From Devosia oryziradicis (GTDB taxonomy: Bacteria; Pseudomonadota; Alphaproteobacteria; Rhizobiales; Devosiaceae), in contig NZ_CP068047.1 in assembly GCF_016698645.1 (NCBI RefSeq), positions 558,001 through 622,000 of the forward strand: a stretch of 64,000 nucleotides of DNA, written 5' to 3'. This document shows, one piece after another, positions 43,363-54,952 of the stretch. The translations under genes were made by a program, and so were the position numbers. Each line of letters opens with the position of its first letter. Position 1 is the first letter of the stretch. The notes beneath the pieces were generated by a model. That model searched no databases and was not told where the DNA came from. It saw only the letters and a list, made by a program, of their open reading frames with translations.

Positions 43363-44982
43363 TCACCCCTGCTCGAGGGTGAAGATCCAGGCCACTTCCG
43401 CATCGGCGGCCACGTCGGCTTCGAGCACAAGTTGGCGCGTCTTGTGGAAGCCGACATAGGCCGATTGGCGGACGCTTTCCTCCTCGCGGAAATGCGCGCC
43501 TTCCCAGAGGAAGCTCCAGACCGCGCCATTGGGCAGTACGAGGCGCACGATGCCCTCGCCCTTGTTGCGGCGCACCATGACCCCAGGCGCCAGGTGGAAC
43601 CGGATGGCCAGGAGCCCCGAGGGATTGCCCTTGGCTACCATGCGGTCCTGGCCGACCAGCGTCGTACCCCCCGAGAGCAGCGTCATGTGACGCTCCAGGG
43701 TCACCCCGAAGCGCTTGGCATAACCATCGGAGGCCAGGGTCAGCGAGTGGTCGGCGGTATCGAGCACGAGGCTGGGATTGCCGCTGCCGACCAGGTCCTC
43801 GGCGTCGATGGTGGGGCCCGAATGGGCCACGCCCTGGCGAAACAGCCCCTTGCTGTCCGGCAGATCGGCCGGGGCCGGACCGCAGGAGCCCAGGATCAGC
43901 TCGCTGCCATGGGAAAATTCGAAGGCGAGGGTGCTGGCATGCAGGTCCCCGTCGAGGCCGGCAGGCGGGAGGAGCCCGGAATCGGCGATCACCACGGCGT
44001 CCCCATCGCGCAGGATGCCATAGCCACCTAGCAGCATGGAGCGCCGCTTTCGCCCTGGTCCGTTGGCTTGGATGGCGATAAGCACGTCATGCGGCAGATG
44101 TCCGCAGCCGTTGAAATAGGCCGGTTCGCCGCTCGACAGCGTCAGCGCGTCGAGGGCCTCGTGCATGCGGTCGATCTGGGCGCCCAGTTCATTGCCGGCC
44201 TCCGACTTCACCCCGGCGGCGATGCGGCGAATGCTCACCAGGTCGACCAGCAGTTGCAGCTGCAGCCGGGCATTGCGCGATTTGTGCAGGCCCTCGGCGT
44301 CAAGCTGGCTGGCGAGGATGGCGTTGAGCCTTTCGACCTTTCCGGGCACGTCGGTCTTGTCGCCCTGCTCGCAATATTCGGCGCCCAACAGGGCTATGGC
44401 TGCAAAGAGCGCGTCGGCCGGATCGCTCGACAGCGGCCCGCGCACCTTGAGGCTCTGGATCTGCGCGCCCAGCACGCGCTGGACCGTGGTGGCCTCTGCC
44501 GCCGTCGCCCCATCAAGCAGCAGCGGCAGGTGGCGCAGCCAGTTGAGCACCCGCTGCGCGGTCAGGGAGGGGGCCCAGGTATCGTGCTGGAAATTGCCCT
44601 CGCGACCGATCCAGTCGAGCACCAGCATGCGGGCAAAGCGTCGTTCGCCGGGGTCCCGGACGTCGTGGAAATGGCGCAGCCAGGAAAAGCCATGCAGGTT
44701 GAGCCACCAGTCGAGATGGTCGACATCGAGGCTGAAGGGCGAGGCGCCGCCGGTCTCGACCAGCTTGGACGCCAGCAGGTAGCGCCCGGCCATCATGTCG
44801 CGCACCGCATCGCGGTCGGCTGGGCGGAATTCGGGCAATTCGCCGGCAAAGGCGTCGTCGGCCAGCCCGCGCCAGGTCCAGCGCAGGATCGGCAGCGTGA
44901 CCACCGTATCGGCAAAGCCGAAAGCGGCACGGCGCAGCGAATGGGGCAGCGATGGCGCCATCAATGCGCCCGCTCCCGCCAT
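43363..44982 (-). CDS. Heparinase II/III family protein
   Basis: A 539-residue protein with an N-terminal alpha-toroid (about residues 60-300, WLNLHGFSWLRHFHD pattern) and a C-terminal beta-sheet heparinase II/III-like domain. Characterised members cleave uronic-acid polysaccharides by beta-elimination; I see no signal peptide here, so its substrate and location are unclear. An alternative start at ATG 44961 has GGGAG upstream. It sits between rsmB and purH in an order conserved across Hyphomicrobiales. Confidence 0.88.
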   Translation of the reverse strand: MAGAGALMAPSLPHSLRRAAFGFADTVVTLPILRWTWRGLADDAFAGELPEFRPADRDAVRDMMAGRYLLASKLVETGGASPFSLDVDHLDWWLNLHGFSWLRHFHDVRDPGERRFARMLVLDWIGREGNFQHDTWAPSLTAQRVLNWLRHLPLLLDGATAAEATTVQRVLGAQIQSLKVRGPLSSDPADALFAAIALLGAEYCEQGDKTDVPGKVERLNAILASQLDAEGLHKSRNARLQLQLLVDLVSIRRIAAGVKSEAGNELGAQIDRMHEALDALTLSSGEPAYFNGCGHLPHDVLIAIQANGPGRKRRSMLLGGYGILRDGDAVVIADSGLLPPAGLDGDLHASTLAFEFSHGSELILGSCGPAPADLPDSKGLFRQGVAHSGPTIDAEDLVGSGNPSLVLDTADHSLTLASDGYAKRFGVTLERHMTLLSGGTTLVGQDRMVAKGNPSGLLAIRFHLAPGVMVRRNKGEGIVRLVLPNGAVWSFLWEGAHFREEESVRQSAYVGFHKTRQLVLEADVAADAEVAWIFTLEQG

Positions 44983-45073
44983 GCGTCATCCGCCAGCGTG
45001 GTCCCGATACTGCCCGTCAACGACCCAATCCTCGTTCGGCGCCCTTCCCCAACGGCACCATAACCTTGTTTTT

Positions 45074-46375
45074 TCAGCGGCGGCGGAAACGCGCCACGAA
45101 AAACCCGTCCATGCCGCCCGCGCGGCCACCGGGGTCCATCCCCGGATGCGTGCGCACCAGACCACGTTCGGTCACGGCGCCTGCAAGCCCCGGCAGTTCG
45201 GCTGCCGTCACCGGCCACAACTCGAGCCCCGGCAGGGCATCGAGCGCCCAATCGACCTGGCGCTCGCCTTCGTCGGGCTCCAGCGAGCAGACGCAATAGA
45301 CGAGCACGCCGCCCGCATCAAGGCAACGGAAAGCATTGGTGAGCAGGGCGCGCTGCAGCCGCACGCGGCCGGCGACGTCACCCACCGAGCGATGCCAGAT
45401 CACTTCGGGGTGGCGGCGGAACGTGCCGGTGGCCGAACAGGGCGCATCAAGCAGCACGCCATCGAACAGCGAGGCCGGCGCATAGGTGCCGGCATCGGCG
45501 ACCACGGTTTCGGCGGTATAATCGAGCCGGGTGAGGTTCTGCTTGAGCCGTTCCATCCGGGTCGCATCGCTGTCGAGTGCGGTGACGCGGTACCCGGCCT
45601 TGATCAGCTGGGCGGTCTTGCCGCCGGGGGCGGCGCACAGATCGAGGACGCGGCCACCGGCCTTCGCCCCGAGCATGCGGGCGGGAATGGCCGAGGCGGC
45701 ATCCTGCACCCACCACTGGCCCTCGGCATAGCCGGGCAGGGCTTCGACGGGCCGGTCGCGCTGATCGATGCGCACGGTATCTACCATCACCGGCTCAGCG
45801 CCGAGCTGGTCGATCAGGTCGGGGTCTTCGGTTTTGAGCGTGAGGTCGAGTGGCGCGCCTGCCAGCAGGGCTGACGAGAAGGCGTCGATGGCCTCTTCTC
45901 CATAAGCCTCGAGCCAGGTATCGCCGAAGGTGTCGGGGATCACCAGGTCATCATCGAGCATGCCGAACTTGGCCGAATTGGCCTGGGCATTGCGGAGCAC
46001 GGCATTCATCAGGCCGCTCAGGTGCCGCGCTTTGGGATCGCGCTTGGTGGCTTCGACGGCGAGGAACAGGGCCGAATGGGCGCCGAGATCGGGCAGGAAA
46101 ACCAGCTGCGCCAGGCTGAGGCGCAGCACGGCTTCGAAGGTCCCGGACTTGCCCGGCATGCCCTTTTCGAGCAGGGCATGGATAATGAAATTGAGCTGAC
46201 CCTGCCGGCGCAAAGCGGTGGTGATCAGCCGGTTGGCCAGCGCGCGGTCGCGCCCATCGGCCAGATCGGCCGCAGTCAGTGGCGAGAAATTGTCGCCTCC
46301 CAGCACGGATTTCAGCCGTTGAGCGGCAACGAGGCGGAGCTTGAGCCCCGCCGGATCAGGTTTGTTCTGCGCCAC
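45074..46375 (-). CDS. rsmB: 16S rRNA (cytosine967-C5)-methyltransferase
   Basis: Methylates C967 of 16S rRNA. The 433-residue protein has an N-terminal NusB-like helical domain and a C-terminal SAM-dependent RNA m5C methyltransferase domain with LCAAPGGKTAQL, the DAPCSATGTFRRHPE motif and the catalytic cysteine in YCVCSLEPDEGE. The start codon is GTG 46375; nine bases separate it from the htpX stop, so both are probably on one transcript. Confidence 0.94.
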   Translation of the reverse strand: MAQNKPDPAGLKLRLVAAQRLKSVLGGDNFSPLTAADLADGRDRALANRLITTALRRQGQLNFIIHALLEKGMPGKSGTFEAVLRLSLAQLVFLPDLGAHSALFLAVEATKRDPKARHLSGLMNAVLRNAQANSAKFGMLDDDLVIPDTFGDTWLEAYGEEAIDAFSSALLAGAPLDLTLKTEDPDLIDQLGAEPVMVDTVRIDQRDRPVEALPGYAEGQWWVQDAASAIPARMLGAKAGGRVLDLCAAPGGKTAQLIKAGYRVTALDSDATRMERLKQNLTRLDYTAETVVADAGTYAPASLFDGVLLDAPCSATGTFRRHPEVIWHRSVGDVAGRVRLQRALLTNAFRCLDAGGVLVYCVCSLEPDEGERQVDWALDALPGLELWPVTAAELPGLAGAVTERGLVRTHPGMDPGGRAGGMDGFFVARFRRR

Positions 46376-46384
46376 GCTTGTTCT

Positions 46385-47368
46385 TTATCCCCAGGGACCG
46401 CGTTGTCCGCCGTCCTCGTCGGTCCGTCCGACGGTCGGCACGCGCCAGCCGCCGCCGATATCGCGACCGGTCGAAACCGGCGCGGGGCGAGGCTGAGGCC
46501 TGCGGCCCTTATCGTCCACACGCATCTCCGCCGCAAGCCTGCGCAGGGCCTCGATGCGATTGCCGGTATCGGGGTGCGTGGCAAAGAGATTGTCCATGCG
46601 CTGCCCGGAGAGGGGATTGATGATGTACATATGGGCCATGGCCGGGTTGCGCTCGGCGGCAACGTTGACCTGGCGACCGGCCAGGGTGGCGATCTTCTGC
46701 AGGGCAGAGGCCAAGGCCAGCGGGTCACCCGAGATCTCTGCGCCATCGCGGTCGGCCTCGTATTCGCGGGTGCGGCTCACCGCCATCTGCACCAGCATGG
46801 CAGCAACGGGCGCGAGAAACACCATCAACAGCGTGCCGATGCCGCCCAGCGGGTTGTCGCGATTATTGCCGCCGCCAAAGAACAGGCCGAACTGGGCCAG
46901 GGCCGAAATGGCGCCGGCAAAGGTGGCCGTAATGGTCATGGTCAGGGTATCGCGGCTGCGGATATGGGCCAGCTCGTGGGCGACGACGGCGGCGACTTCG
47001 CGGGTTTCGAGGTGCTTCAGCAGCCCCGCCGAGACGGCAACCGCGGCGTTTTGCGGATTGCGGCCAGTAGCAAAGGCGTTGGGCTGCTCGGACTGGATGA
47101 CATAGACCTTCGGGGTCGGGATGCCGGCCTTGCGCGACAGGATATCGACCATGTTGTAGAGCTCGGGCACGCGGCTGCGCTCCACCGGCACGGCATTCTG
47201 CATGCGCAGCACCAGCTTGTCGGAATTCCAGTAGCCGAAGAGGTTTGTCACCAGCGCGAAGGCGAAGGCGATCATCATGCCCGAAGCGCCGCCGATGAAG
47301 TAACCCACGACCATGAACAAGGCCGTCAGCGCGGCCAGCAGGACGGTGGTACGAAACGCATTGAACAT
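46385..47368 (-). CDS. htpX: Membrane zinc metalloprotease HtpX
   Basis: Inner-membrane heat-shock-associated protease acting in membrane-protein quality control. The 327-residue protein has two N-terminal membrane segments, the zinc motif [10 protein letters not shown], a second pair of membrane segments and the downstream EYEADRDGA third ligand. The true start is ATG 47368; longer open sequence upstream runs through the divergent DUF1674 gene. A possible heat-shock promoter lies at 47402-47431. Glycine/proline-rich C-terminal tail. Confidence 0.94.
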   Translation of the reverse strand: MFNAFRTTVLLAALTALFMVVGYFIGGASGMMIAFAFALVTNLFGYWNSDKLVLRMQNAVPVERSRVPELYNMVDILSRKAGIPTPKVYVIQSEQPNAFATGRNPQNAAVAVSAGLLKHLETREVAAVVAHELAHIRSRDTLTMTITATFAGAISALAQFGLFFGGGNNRDNPLGGIGTLLMVFLAPVAAMLVQMAVSRTREYEADRDGAEISGDPLALASALQKIATLAGRQVNVAAERNPAMAHMYIINPLSGQRMDNLFATHPDTGNRIEALRRLAAEMRVDDKGRRPQPRPAPVSTGRDIGGGWRVPTVGRTDEDGGQRGPWG

Positions 47369-47401
47369 CAGTGAGCCCTTGGGTTCTGTTCTCTGGGCAA
47401 T

Positions 47402-47431
47402 TATGTTGGGTAGCCAGTGGTTCCATGCAAG
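47402..47431 (-). promoter_or_regulatory. Candidate heat-shock (RpoH-like) promoter of htpX
   Basis: On the minus strand CTTG, about 18 bases and CCAACAT resemble the alphaproteobacterial RpoH pattern (CTTG...CYTATNT-like), 34 bp before htpX. Match is partial. Confidence 0.3.
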
Positions 47432-47464
47432 CGGCATGACCAAATCGTAATGCGGACTTGTGCC

Positions 47465-47668
47465 ATGAGCGACGAAGAAACATCCGAAGAGGCGCCCCGC
47501 GCCCCGCTGAGCGAAGCAGCCAAGCGGGCGCTTGATGAAGCCAAGGCGCGCCGCGCCGCGATCGACGCCAAGGGTGCCTTCGCACCCAAGGAGCAGGGCG
47601 GTCGCGGCGGGTTGGAGCCCGGGCGGTATGGTGACTGGGAGATCAAGGGGCTCACTAGCGATTTTTGA
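47465..47668 (+). CDS. DUF1674 protein (SDHAF4-like succinate dehydrogenase assembly factor)
   Basis: A 67-residue protein. The N-terminal half is a charged helix ([20 protein letters not shown]) and the C-terminus [19 protein letters not shown] matches the DUF1674/SDHAF4 motif (G-x-EP-RYGDWE...DF). In eukaryotes SDHAF4 assists succinate dehydrogenase flavination/assembly; the bacterial role is inferred. ATG 47465, divergent from htpX, an arrangement typical of this order. Confidence 0.85.
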   Translation: MSDEETSEEAPRAPLSEAAKRALDEAKARRAAIDAKGAFAPKEQGGRGGLEPGRYGDWEIKGLTSDF

Positions 47669-47697
47669 GGCTTGGCACTGGCCCCCCACCCTCCATG

Positions 47698-47725
47698 TCT
47701 TTCCGGCCTTTGCCGGAATGACGCC
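47698..47725. repeat. Half-copy of the GTCATTCCGG repeat family
   Basis: Only one arm is present (TCTTTCCGGCCTTTGCCGGAATGACG), between convergent DUF1674 and the SRPBCC gene. It still forms a small hairpin and may terminate either gene. Confidence 0.55.
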
Positions 47726-47730
47726 GTGGG

Positions 47731-48195
47731 CTACAGCGTGCCCCCCACGAACTTGGCCAGATTCACCAGCGATGAATTCATGCCTTCGGCATGGTCTGCC
47801 GCCGATATCCCTTCGGGCACATTCTCCGCGACGAAGCGCACTTCGGTTTCGTCGCCCAGTGATGTGAGCAGCGTTGACATGCGCATGGTGCCCTGAAAGG
47901 CTGGGTCGTCGCTGACGAAGTCGACTTCCTGCACGATGCGCTGGTCGGGCACCAACTCAATGAAGCGCGCCTCGGCAATATCCTCGTTGCTGCCGCTCTT
48001 GCCCGCTATGGCAGCGTCGTCATAGCGCAGGATCATGCGGTAGCGGCCGCCTGGCCGAGGGTCGAATTCTACCATTTCGCCGGTCATCCCGGATGGTGGC
48101 AGCCATTGCTCGAGCGCCCTGGCGGTCACCAGCGCCTGATAAAGCGCGGACGGGGTGGCGCGGATATTGCGGAAGGCGGTGTCGGTGCGGCTCAT
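47731..48195 (-). CDS. SRPBCC (START-like/AHSA1) family protein
   Basis: A 154-residue protein of the START/Bet v1-like fold: the opening [24 protein letters not shown] and the [11 protein letters not shown] pattern are typical of the AHSA1 branch often encoded next to regulators. It would bind a hydrophobic ligand; ligand unknown. Alone between DUF1674 and the ccm block, in the same direction as the ccm genes but 37 bp after ccmG. Confidence 0.85.
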   Translation of the reverse strand: MSRTDTAFRNIRATPSALYQALVTARALEQWLPPSGMTGEMVEFDPRPGGRYRMILRYDDAAIAGKSGSNEDIAEARFIELVPDQRIVQEVDFVSDDPAFQGTMRMSTLLTSLGDETEVRFVAENVPEGISAADHAEGMNSSLVNLAKFVGGTL

Positions 48196-48231
48196 TTTGT
48201 CCTCCAGGGAGGAGAACGCACGGCGCCAGGC

Positions 48232-48765
48232 CTAGCTCCGCGCCTTCTCGATGGCCGGCAACAGCTCGGTCTCGATTGATTCCGGGGTCAGCGGTCCGAC
48301 ATGCTTGAAGGTGATGATGCCCTGGGCATCAACCACGAAGGTCTCCGGCACGCCATAGACGCCCCAGTCGATGGAGACGCGGCGATCGCGGTCGGCGCCG
48401 ACGGCGTCGTAGGGATTGCCCAGTTCTGCCAGGAAGGCCCGGGCATTTTCCGTCGCGTCTGCCTGGTTGATGCCGAAAAGGCGCAGGCCCTCCACGTCGC
48501 GCAGGGCCATCAGCAGCGGATGCTCGTCGCGGCAGGGAATGCACCAGGAGGCAAAGACGTTGACGACGGTCACCTCGCCCTTGAGCGCCGCGGTATCAAA
48601 GCCCGGCACGCCCAGCTCGGGGACTGCGGCAAGGGCAAAGGCCGGCGCCGGCTTGTCGATCAGCACCGATCGCACGAGACCCGGATCGCGGTTGATCGAG
48701 GCGGCAAACACGGCCACCAGGGCAACGAGGGCGATGAGCGGCAAGCCGAAGAGCAGGTAGCGCAT
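48232..48765 (-). CDS. ccmG: Thiol:disulfide interchange protein CcmG/DsbE
   Basis: Membrane-anchored periplasmic thioredoxin that reduces apocytochrome c for haem attachment. The 177-residue protein has an N-terminal anchor (about residues 3-22) and the active site C75-I-P-C78 in FASWCIPCRDEHPL. Its ATG overlaps the ccmD stop as TGATG. Last gene of the leftward ccmA-B-C-D-G block. Confidence 0.94.
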   Translation of the reverse strand: MRYLLFGLPLIALVALVAVFAASINRDPGLVRSVLIDKPAPAFALAAVPELGVPGFDTAALKGEVTVVNVFASWCIPCRDEHPLLMALRDVEGLRLFGINQADATENARAFLAELGNPYDAVGADRDRRVSIDWGVYGVPETFVVDAQGIITFKHVGPLTPESIETELLPAIEKARS

Positions 48766-48908
48766 CAGCGGCGCGTTTCCAGAGCGGCGAGCCTTTTTGC
48801 CGTGGCCCGGGCATCGACAAGCGTCCAGCCGATCAGCCCCGCGACGCCCAGGGCAACGCCAATATAGGCCCAGACGATGAAGACGGCATGCGGTCCCAGG
48901 TCGATCAT
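48765..48908 (-). CDS. ccmD: Haem exporter protein CcmD
   Basis: A 47-residue single-span membrane protein (hydrophobic segment about residues 8-28, then a basic tail ending LAALETRR), as expected for CcmD, which links the CcmABC transporter to the haem chaperone CcmE. Easily missed because of its size. The start ATG 48908 overlaps the ccmC stop (ATGA) and the stop overlaps ccmG (TGATG). Confidence 0.9.
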   Translation of the reverse strand: MIDLGPHAVFIVWAYIGVALGVAGLIGWTLVDARATAKRLAALETRR

Positions 48909-49666
48909 GCGCCGGCTCCCTGCGCGGCCTTGCGCTGCAACGTCATCACCCGCCGGCGCTTGACCTCGGTATGCATGGCCTTGAGGTGCAGCGTCAGGAA
49001 CAGGAATGTAAACGCGAAAAACATCACGAAGAGCGGGGTCAGGATCGAGCCGGGCATGCGCGGGCCATCGGCGCGGAACACCGATGCGGGCTGGTGCAGC
49101 GTGCTCCACCAATCCACCGAGAACTTGATGATGGGGATATTGACCGCCCCGACCAGGGTGAAGACGGCAATGACCCGGGCGGCGCGCAGCTGATCGTCGA
49201 AGGCGCGCCACAGCGCGATGATGCCCAGATAGATGAAGAGCAGCACGAGCGTCGAGGTCATGCGCCCATCCCATTCCCAGAAGGTCCCCCAGGTCGGGCG
49301 CCCCCAGAGCGCGCCGGTGAACAGGGCCAAGGCGGTGAAGAGGGCACCCAGTGGCGCCGCGGCTTTCATCGAGACATCGGCCATGGGGTGGCGCCAGACC
49401 AGGGTGCCCAGCGCCGAGACCGTCATCACGCCATAGACGAACTGCGACAGCCAGGCATTGGGGACGTGGACATACATGATGCGCACGGTATCGCCCATCT
49501 GGTAGTCCTCGGGCGAATTGAAAAAGGCAAACCAGAGTCCGGCCACGAACAGCACAGCCGTCAGGATGGTCAATGGCCAGAGCAATGGCCGCGTCCAGGC
49601 GACGAACTGCCCCGGATGGGCAATCCGATTCCACCAGCTCTGCTTGGGTGTGGTTTCCATGCTCAT
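48905..49666 (-). CDS. ccmC: Haem exporter / haem-handling protein CcmC
   Basis: Inner-membrane protein that presents haem to CcmE. The 253-residue protein has six hydrophobic segments and the tryptophan-rich WWD-type motif WGTFWEWDGRMTS in a periplasmic loop, with conserved histidines flanking. A second ATG at 49660 is an alternative start. Six bases separate it from ccmB. Confidence 0.94.
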   Translation of the reverse strand: MSMETTPKQSWWNRIAHPGQFVAWTRPLLWPLTILTAVLFVAGLWFAFFNSPEDYQMGDTVRIMYVHVPNAWLSQFVYGVMTVSALGTLVWRHPMADVSMKAAAPLGALFTALALFTGALWGRPTWGTFWEWDGRMTSTLVLLFIYLGIIALWRAFDDQLRAARVIAVFTLVGAVNIPIIKFSVDWWSTLHQPASVFRADGPRMPGSILTPLFVMFFAFTFLFLTLHLKAMHTEVKRRRVMTLQRKAAQGAGA

Positions 49667-49671
49667 GGGCT

Positions 49672-50325
49672 CTAGTCCTCGCCCGAACTTATCGCAAGGG
49701 CGGCGGCAAAGGGAGCCAGCGCCACGGCCATGAGGCTCAATGCCGCAAGAAACAGCATTGCCGCGCCTGATTGACTGGCGGTGATGCTGCCGGTGCCGAA
49801 GATCAGCACGGGGATCGACAGTGGCGCGATGAGGATGGGCGCGATCAGCCCGCCCCGCCGGATCGACACGGTGACGGCCGCACCCACGGCGCCAAAGGCG
49901 GCCAAGGCGGGGGTGCCCAGCAGCAACGAGAGCAGCACGCGCCAGAACGTATCGAGTTCCATGGCGAGCAACAGGGCCAGGAATGGCGACGCCACGATCA
50001 GCGGCAGGGCCGAGACCAGCCAGTGTGCGGCCAGCTTTGCCGCGACGACCCCGCTCAGCGGCAAATCGGCCTGCCGGAGCAGGATCAGCGAGCCGTCCTC
50101 ATGATCAGGACGAAACAGGCGGTCGAGCCCGAGCAGCATGGCCAGGAAGGCCGCGATCCACACCATGCCGGGGGCGATGCGGGCCAGCAACACGCGATCG
50201 GGGCCGACGGCAAACGGGACGATGGCCCCCACGATGACGAAGAACAGGATCAGCGTCAGCATGTCGCCCCCGCCGCGCAGGGCCAGGCGCAGTTCGCGTG
50301 CCAGCATCGCCCAGAAAGCCGTCAT
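49672..50325 (-). CDS. ccmB: Haem exporter protein CcmB
   Basis: Membrane component of the CcmAB ABC transporter in cytochrome c maturation. The 217-residue protein has about six hydrophobic segments and the opening RELRLALRGG-D, followed by L-FF-IVG-I-PFA-GP. It overlaps ccmA by ATGA. Confidence 0.93.
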   Translation of the reverse strand: MTAFWAMLARELRLALRGGGDMLTLILFFVIVGAIVPFAVGPDRVLLARIAPGMVWIAAFLAMLLGLDRLFRPDHEDGSLILLRQADLPLSGVVAAKLAAHWLVSALPLIVASPFLALLLAMELDTFWRVLLSLLLGTPALAAFGAVGAAVTVSIRRGGLIAPILIAPLSIPVLIFGTGSITASQSGAAMLFLAALSLMAVALAPFAAALAISSGED

Positions 50326-50957
50326 GGTCGTGCCCCCAGGACCAGGGTTTCCATGCGCGCCGGATCGGGCAGGGTGATCGGGTCATGCGTCGCGGCAATG
50401 GCCAGGCCGCCCATGTCCAGGTGCCGGTCGATCAGGCGGGTCAGCAGGGCGTGGCCATCGAGATCGAGCGCCGCGGTCGGCTCGTCGAGCAGCCAGAGGG
50501 AGCGGTGGCTGACCAGCAACCGGGCCAGCGCCAGCCGGCGCGATTGCCCGGCCGACAGGTAGCCGGCATCGAGATCGGCCAAGGGGCCGAGCCCCACTTC
50601 GTCCAGCGCGGCCCTCGTGGCAATACCGGTTGCGCCATTGACCGCGCGCCAGAAATCGAGATTTTCCAGCACGCTCAGCCGCGGCTTGATGGCGTTGCGA
50701 TGGCCGCAATGATGGAGCTGCGGCCCGGCGTCGGGGTCTTGTCCCTCCAGGGCGAAAGCGCCGGCCAGTGGCGCCACCGTGTTGGCCAGCGTCAGCAGCA
50801 GTGTCGTCTTGCCCGAGCCATTGGGGCCGCGCAACAGCAGGCACTGTCCCGGCCCGACCGAAAAGCTCAGCGCAGCGGTCAATCCGATGCCACCCCGCCC
50901 GCAGACCAGGCCGGTGGCAACAAGGGTCAGCGGGGGAAAGACTTGCCTTTGCGTCAT
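50322..50957 (-). CDS. ccmA: Haem exporter ATP-binding protein CcmA
   Basis: ATPase of the CcmABCD complex that releases holo-CcmE. The 211-residue ABC ATPase has Walker A GPNGSGKTT, the signature LSAGQSRRLALARLL and Walker B LWLLDEPTAALD. I start it at ATG 50957 behind AAGGGG; a further in-frame ATG at 50981 lacks such a site. First gene of the ccm block, divergent from acnA. Confidence 0.94.
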   Translation of the reverse strand: MTQRQVFPPLTLVATGLVCGRGGIGLTAALSFSVGPGQCLLLRGPNGSGKTTLLLTLANTVAPLAGAFALEGQDPDAGPQLHHCGHRNAIKPRLSVLENLDFWRAVNGATGIATRAALDEVGLGPLADLDAGYLSAGQSRRLALARLLVSHRSLWLLDEPTAALDLDGHALLTRLIDRHLDMGGLAIAATHDPITLPDPARMETLVLGARP

Positions 50958-51128
50958 GACCCCTTCTCGTATTGGAGCCAAGCCGACACTGGCAAGGGCA
51001 ATCGCAATTCTCTATAAGCCCCTATAGTTTGGAGTCATTCCAGCAAAGGCGGCGCTGTTGAGCGGTTTCCGAGGCCTTTTCGCCCGGACCGGCGTGCCTG
51101 CCGCAAAGACAAGATTAGGGCGGAAACC

Positions 51129-53801
<2,673 letters not shown>

Positions 53802-53823
53802 GCGGCCTTGCCAACTGGAATGC

Positions 53824-53857
53824 AAATGGCGGCCTCAGGGCCGCCATTTTGTTTTAG
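53824..53857 (+). terminator. Rho-independent terminator of acnA
   Basis: Stem AAATGGCGGCC/GGCCGCCATTT (11 bp) with a 4-base loop, followed by TGTTTTA. Placed 22 bp after the acnA stop. Confidence 0.9.
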
Positions 53858-53950
53858 CTCATCTCGAGATCGCACCGTGTAGGTAGATTCTCCCCCTCTC
53901 ACCCTCTTTTGACTGGCGAGGTCTGGCGGGCCCGGCTTACAACCTTGCCC

Positions 53951-54688
53951 ATGATTGCAAGACCCATCCTTGGCGCTGCCCTCAGCATCGTGACGCTGCT
54001 TGCCCTGGTTCAATCGACCAGCGCGGAAAGCACGCGCACGCGTCCCAAGGCGGTGGTGGAACTCTTCACCAGCCAGGGCTGCGCCCAGTGCCCGCCGGCC
54101 GATGCGCTGCTCACCGGCCTGGCCGAAGAAGGCGACGTCGTGGCGCTGGCCTACCATGTCGACTACTGGGACTATGTGGGCTGGGAAGACACGTTCGGCA
54201 GTCCGGAATTTTCCGATCGCCAGCGCGCCTATGCCAAGAGCTGGGGCTCGTCGCGCATCTATACGCCGCAGATGGTGGTCAATGGCGCCAAGGGCGTCGT
54301 TGGCTCGCGGCGGGGCGAGGTGCATGGCGCGCTCGATGGTGCCGCACTGCCGCTGGGCGTGGAACTCGCGCGCGATGGCGATACGCTCGACGTGACCATT
54401 CCGCCCAATACCAGCCTGGATGATGCCGTGGTCTGGATGGTGACCTATCTTGATCGGGCTGATGTGGCGATCGACAAGGGCGAGAATGCCGGCAAGGCCA
54501 TGGTCTATACCCAGGTGGTGACCGACCGGCAGGTGTTGGGCATGTGGGAAGGGGCGACGGGCGCCAGCCTCAAGCTGCCGCTCCCCGAAATTCTCGGCCA
54601 GGGCAGCAGCGGCATTGCCGTCATCGTGCAGCAGGAAAAGGGCGGCCTGCCTGGCCCGATCCTGGGGGCTGCGACCTACGAGCCCTGA
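53951..54688 (+). CDS. DUF1223 secreted thioredoxin-like protein
   Basis: A 245-residue protein with a signal peptide (about residues 1-25, ending TSAES) and a thioredoxin-like domain with C44-A-Q-C47 in LFTSQGCAQCPPAD, the DUF1223 signature. Likely periplasmic; redox role inferred from the CxxC. I choose ATG 53951 because the hydrophobic signal begins there; an ATG at 53909 would put 14 polar residues in front. Monocistronic after the acnA terminator. Confidence 0.87.
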   Translation: MIARPILGAALSIVTLLALVQSTSAESTRTRPKAVVELFTSQGCAQCPPADALLTGLAEEGDVVALAYHVDYWDYVGWEDTFGSPEFSDRQRAYAKSWGSSRIYTPQMVVNGAKGVVGSRRGEVHGALDGAALPLGVELARDGDTLDVTIPPNTSLDDAVVWMVTYLDRADVAIDKGENAGKAMVYTQVVTDRQVLGMWEGATGASLKLPLPEILGQGSSGIAVIVQQEKGGLPGPILGAATYEP

Positions 54689-54952
54689 GTGCTAAAGAAA
54701 AACCCATCCCTGGGGGCAGGGATGGGCAAGGTTCTGACTGGTCAACTCAAAATAGGGGCGGCTGACACCCGGGCGTCTGGGTTTGGGGGCTCGGTCGGCC
54801 CGGATGCCAGCCACTGGAGGCAATGGTTGTAGGCTGATCCCCCTTTCGGGCGGGGGCAGGGACAAACTGTGACCAAAATGGGGTATTTCGCCCGCGTAGC
54901 TGGCCCCTTGCATCCGAAGGCGAATGCCGCAATCATGACAGCGCGTTGACGA
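54689..54952. other. Gene-poor stretch with orphan leftward terminator; candidate small RNA
   Basis: A 264-bp gap without a convincing protein gene. Its left end carries a strong minus-strand terminator (54696-54728) with no leftward gene in front of it, so a small RNA of up to about 230 nt may be transcribed leftward from here. Local hairpins such as CCCCCTTTCGGGCGGGGG around 54838-54856 would fit a structured RNA. I do not recognise a known family. Confidence 0.4.
54696..54728 (-). terminator. Strong leftward rho-independent terminator without an obvious gene
   Basis: On the minus strand CCCATCCCTG, a 4-base CCCC loop and CAGGGATGGG (10-bp perfect stem) are followed by TTTTTCTTT. The only gene ending here, DUF1223, runs in the opposite direction and reads into the A-rich side. 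Confidence 0.85.
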
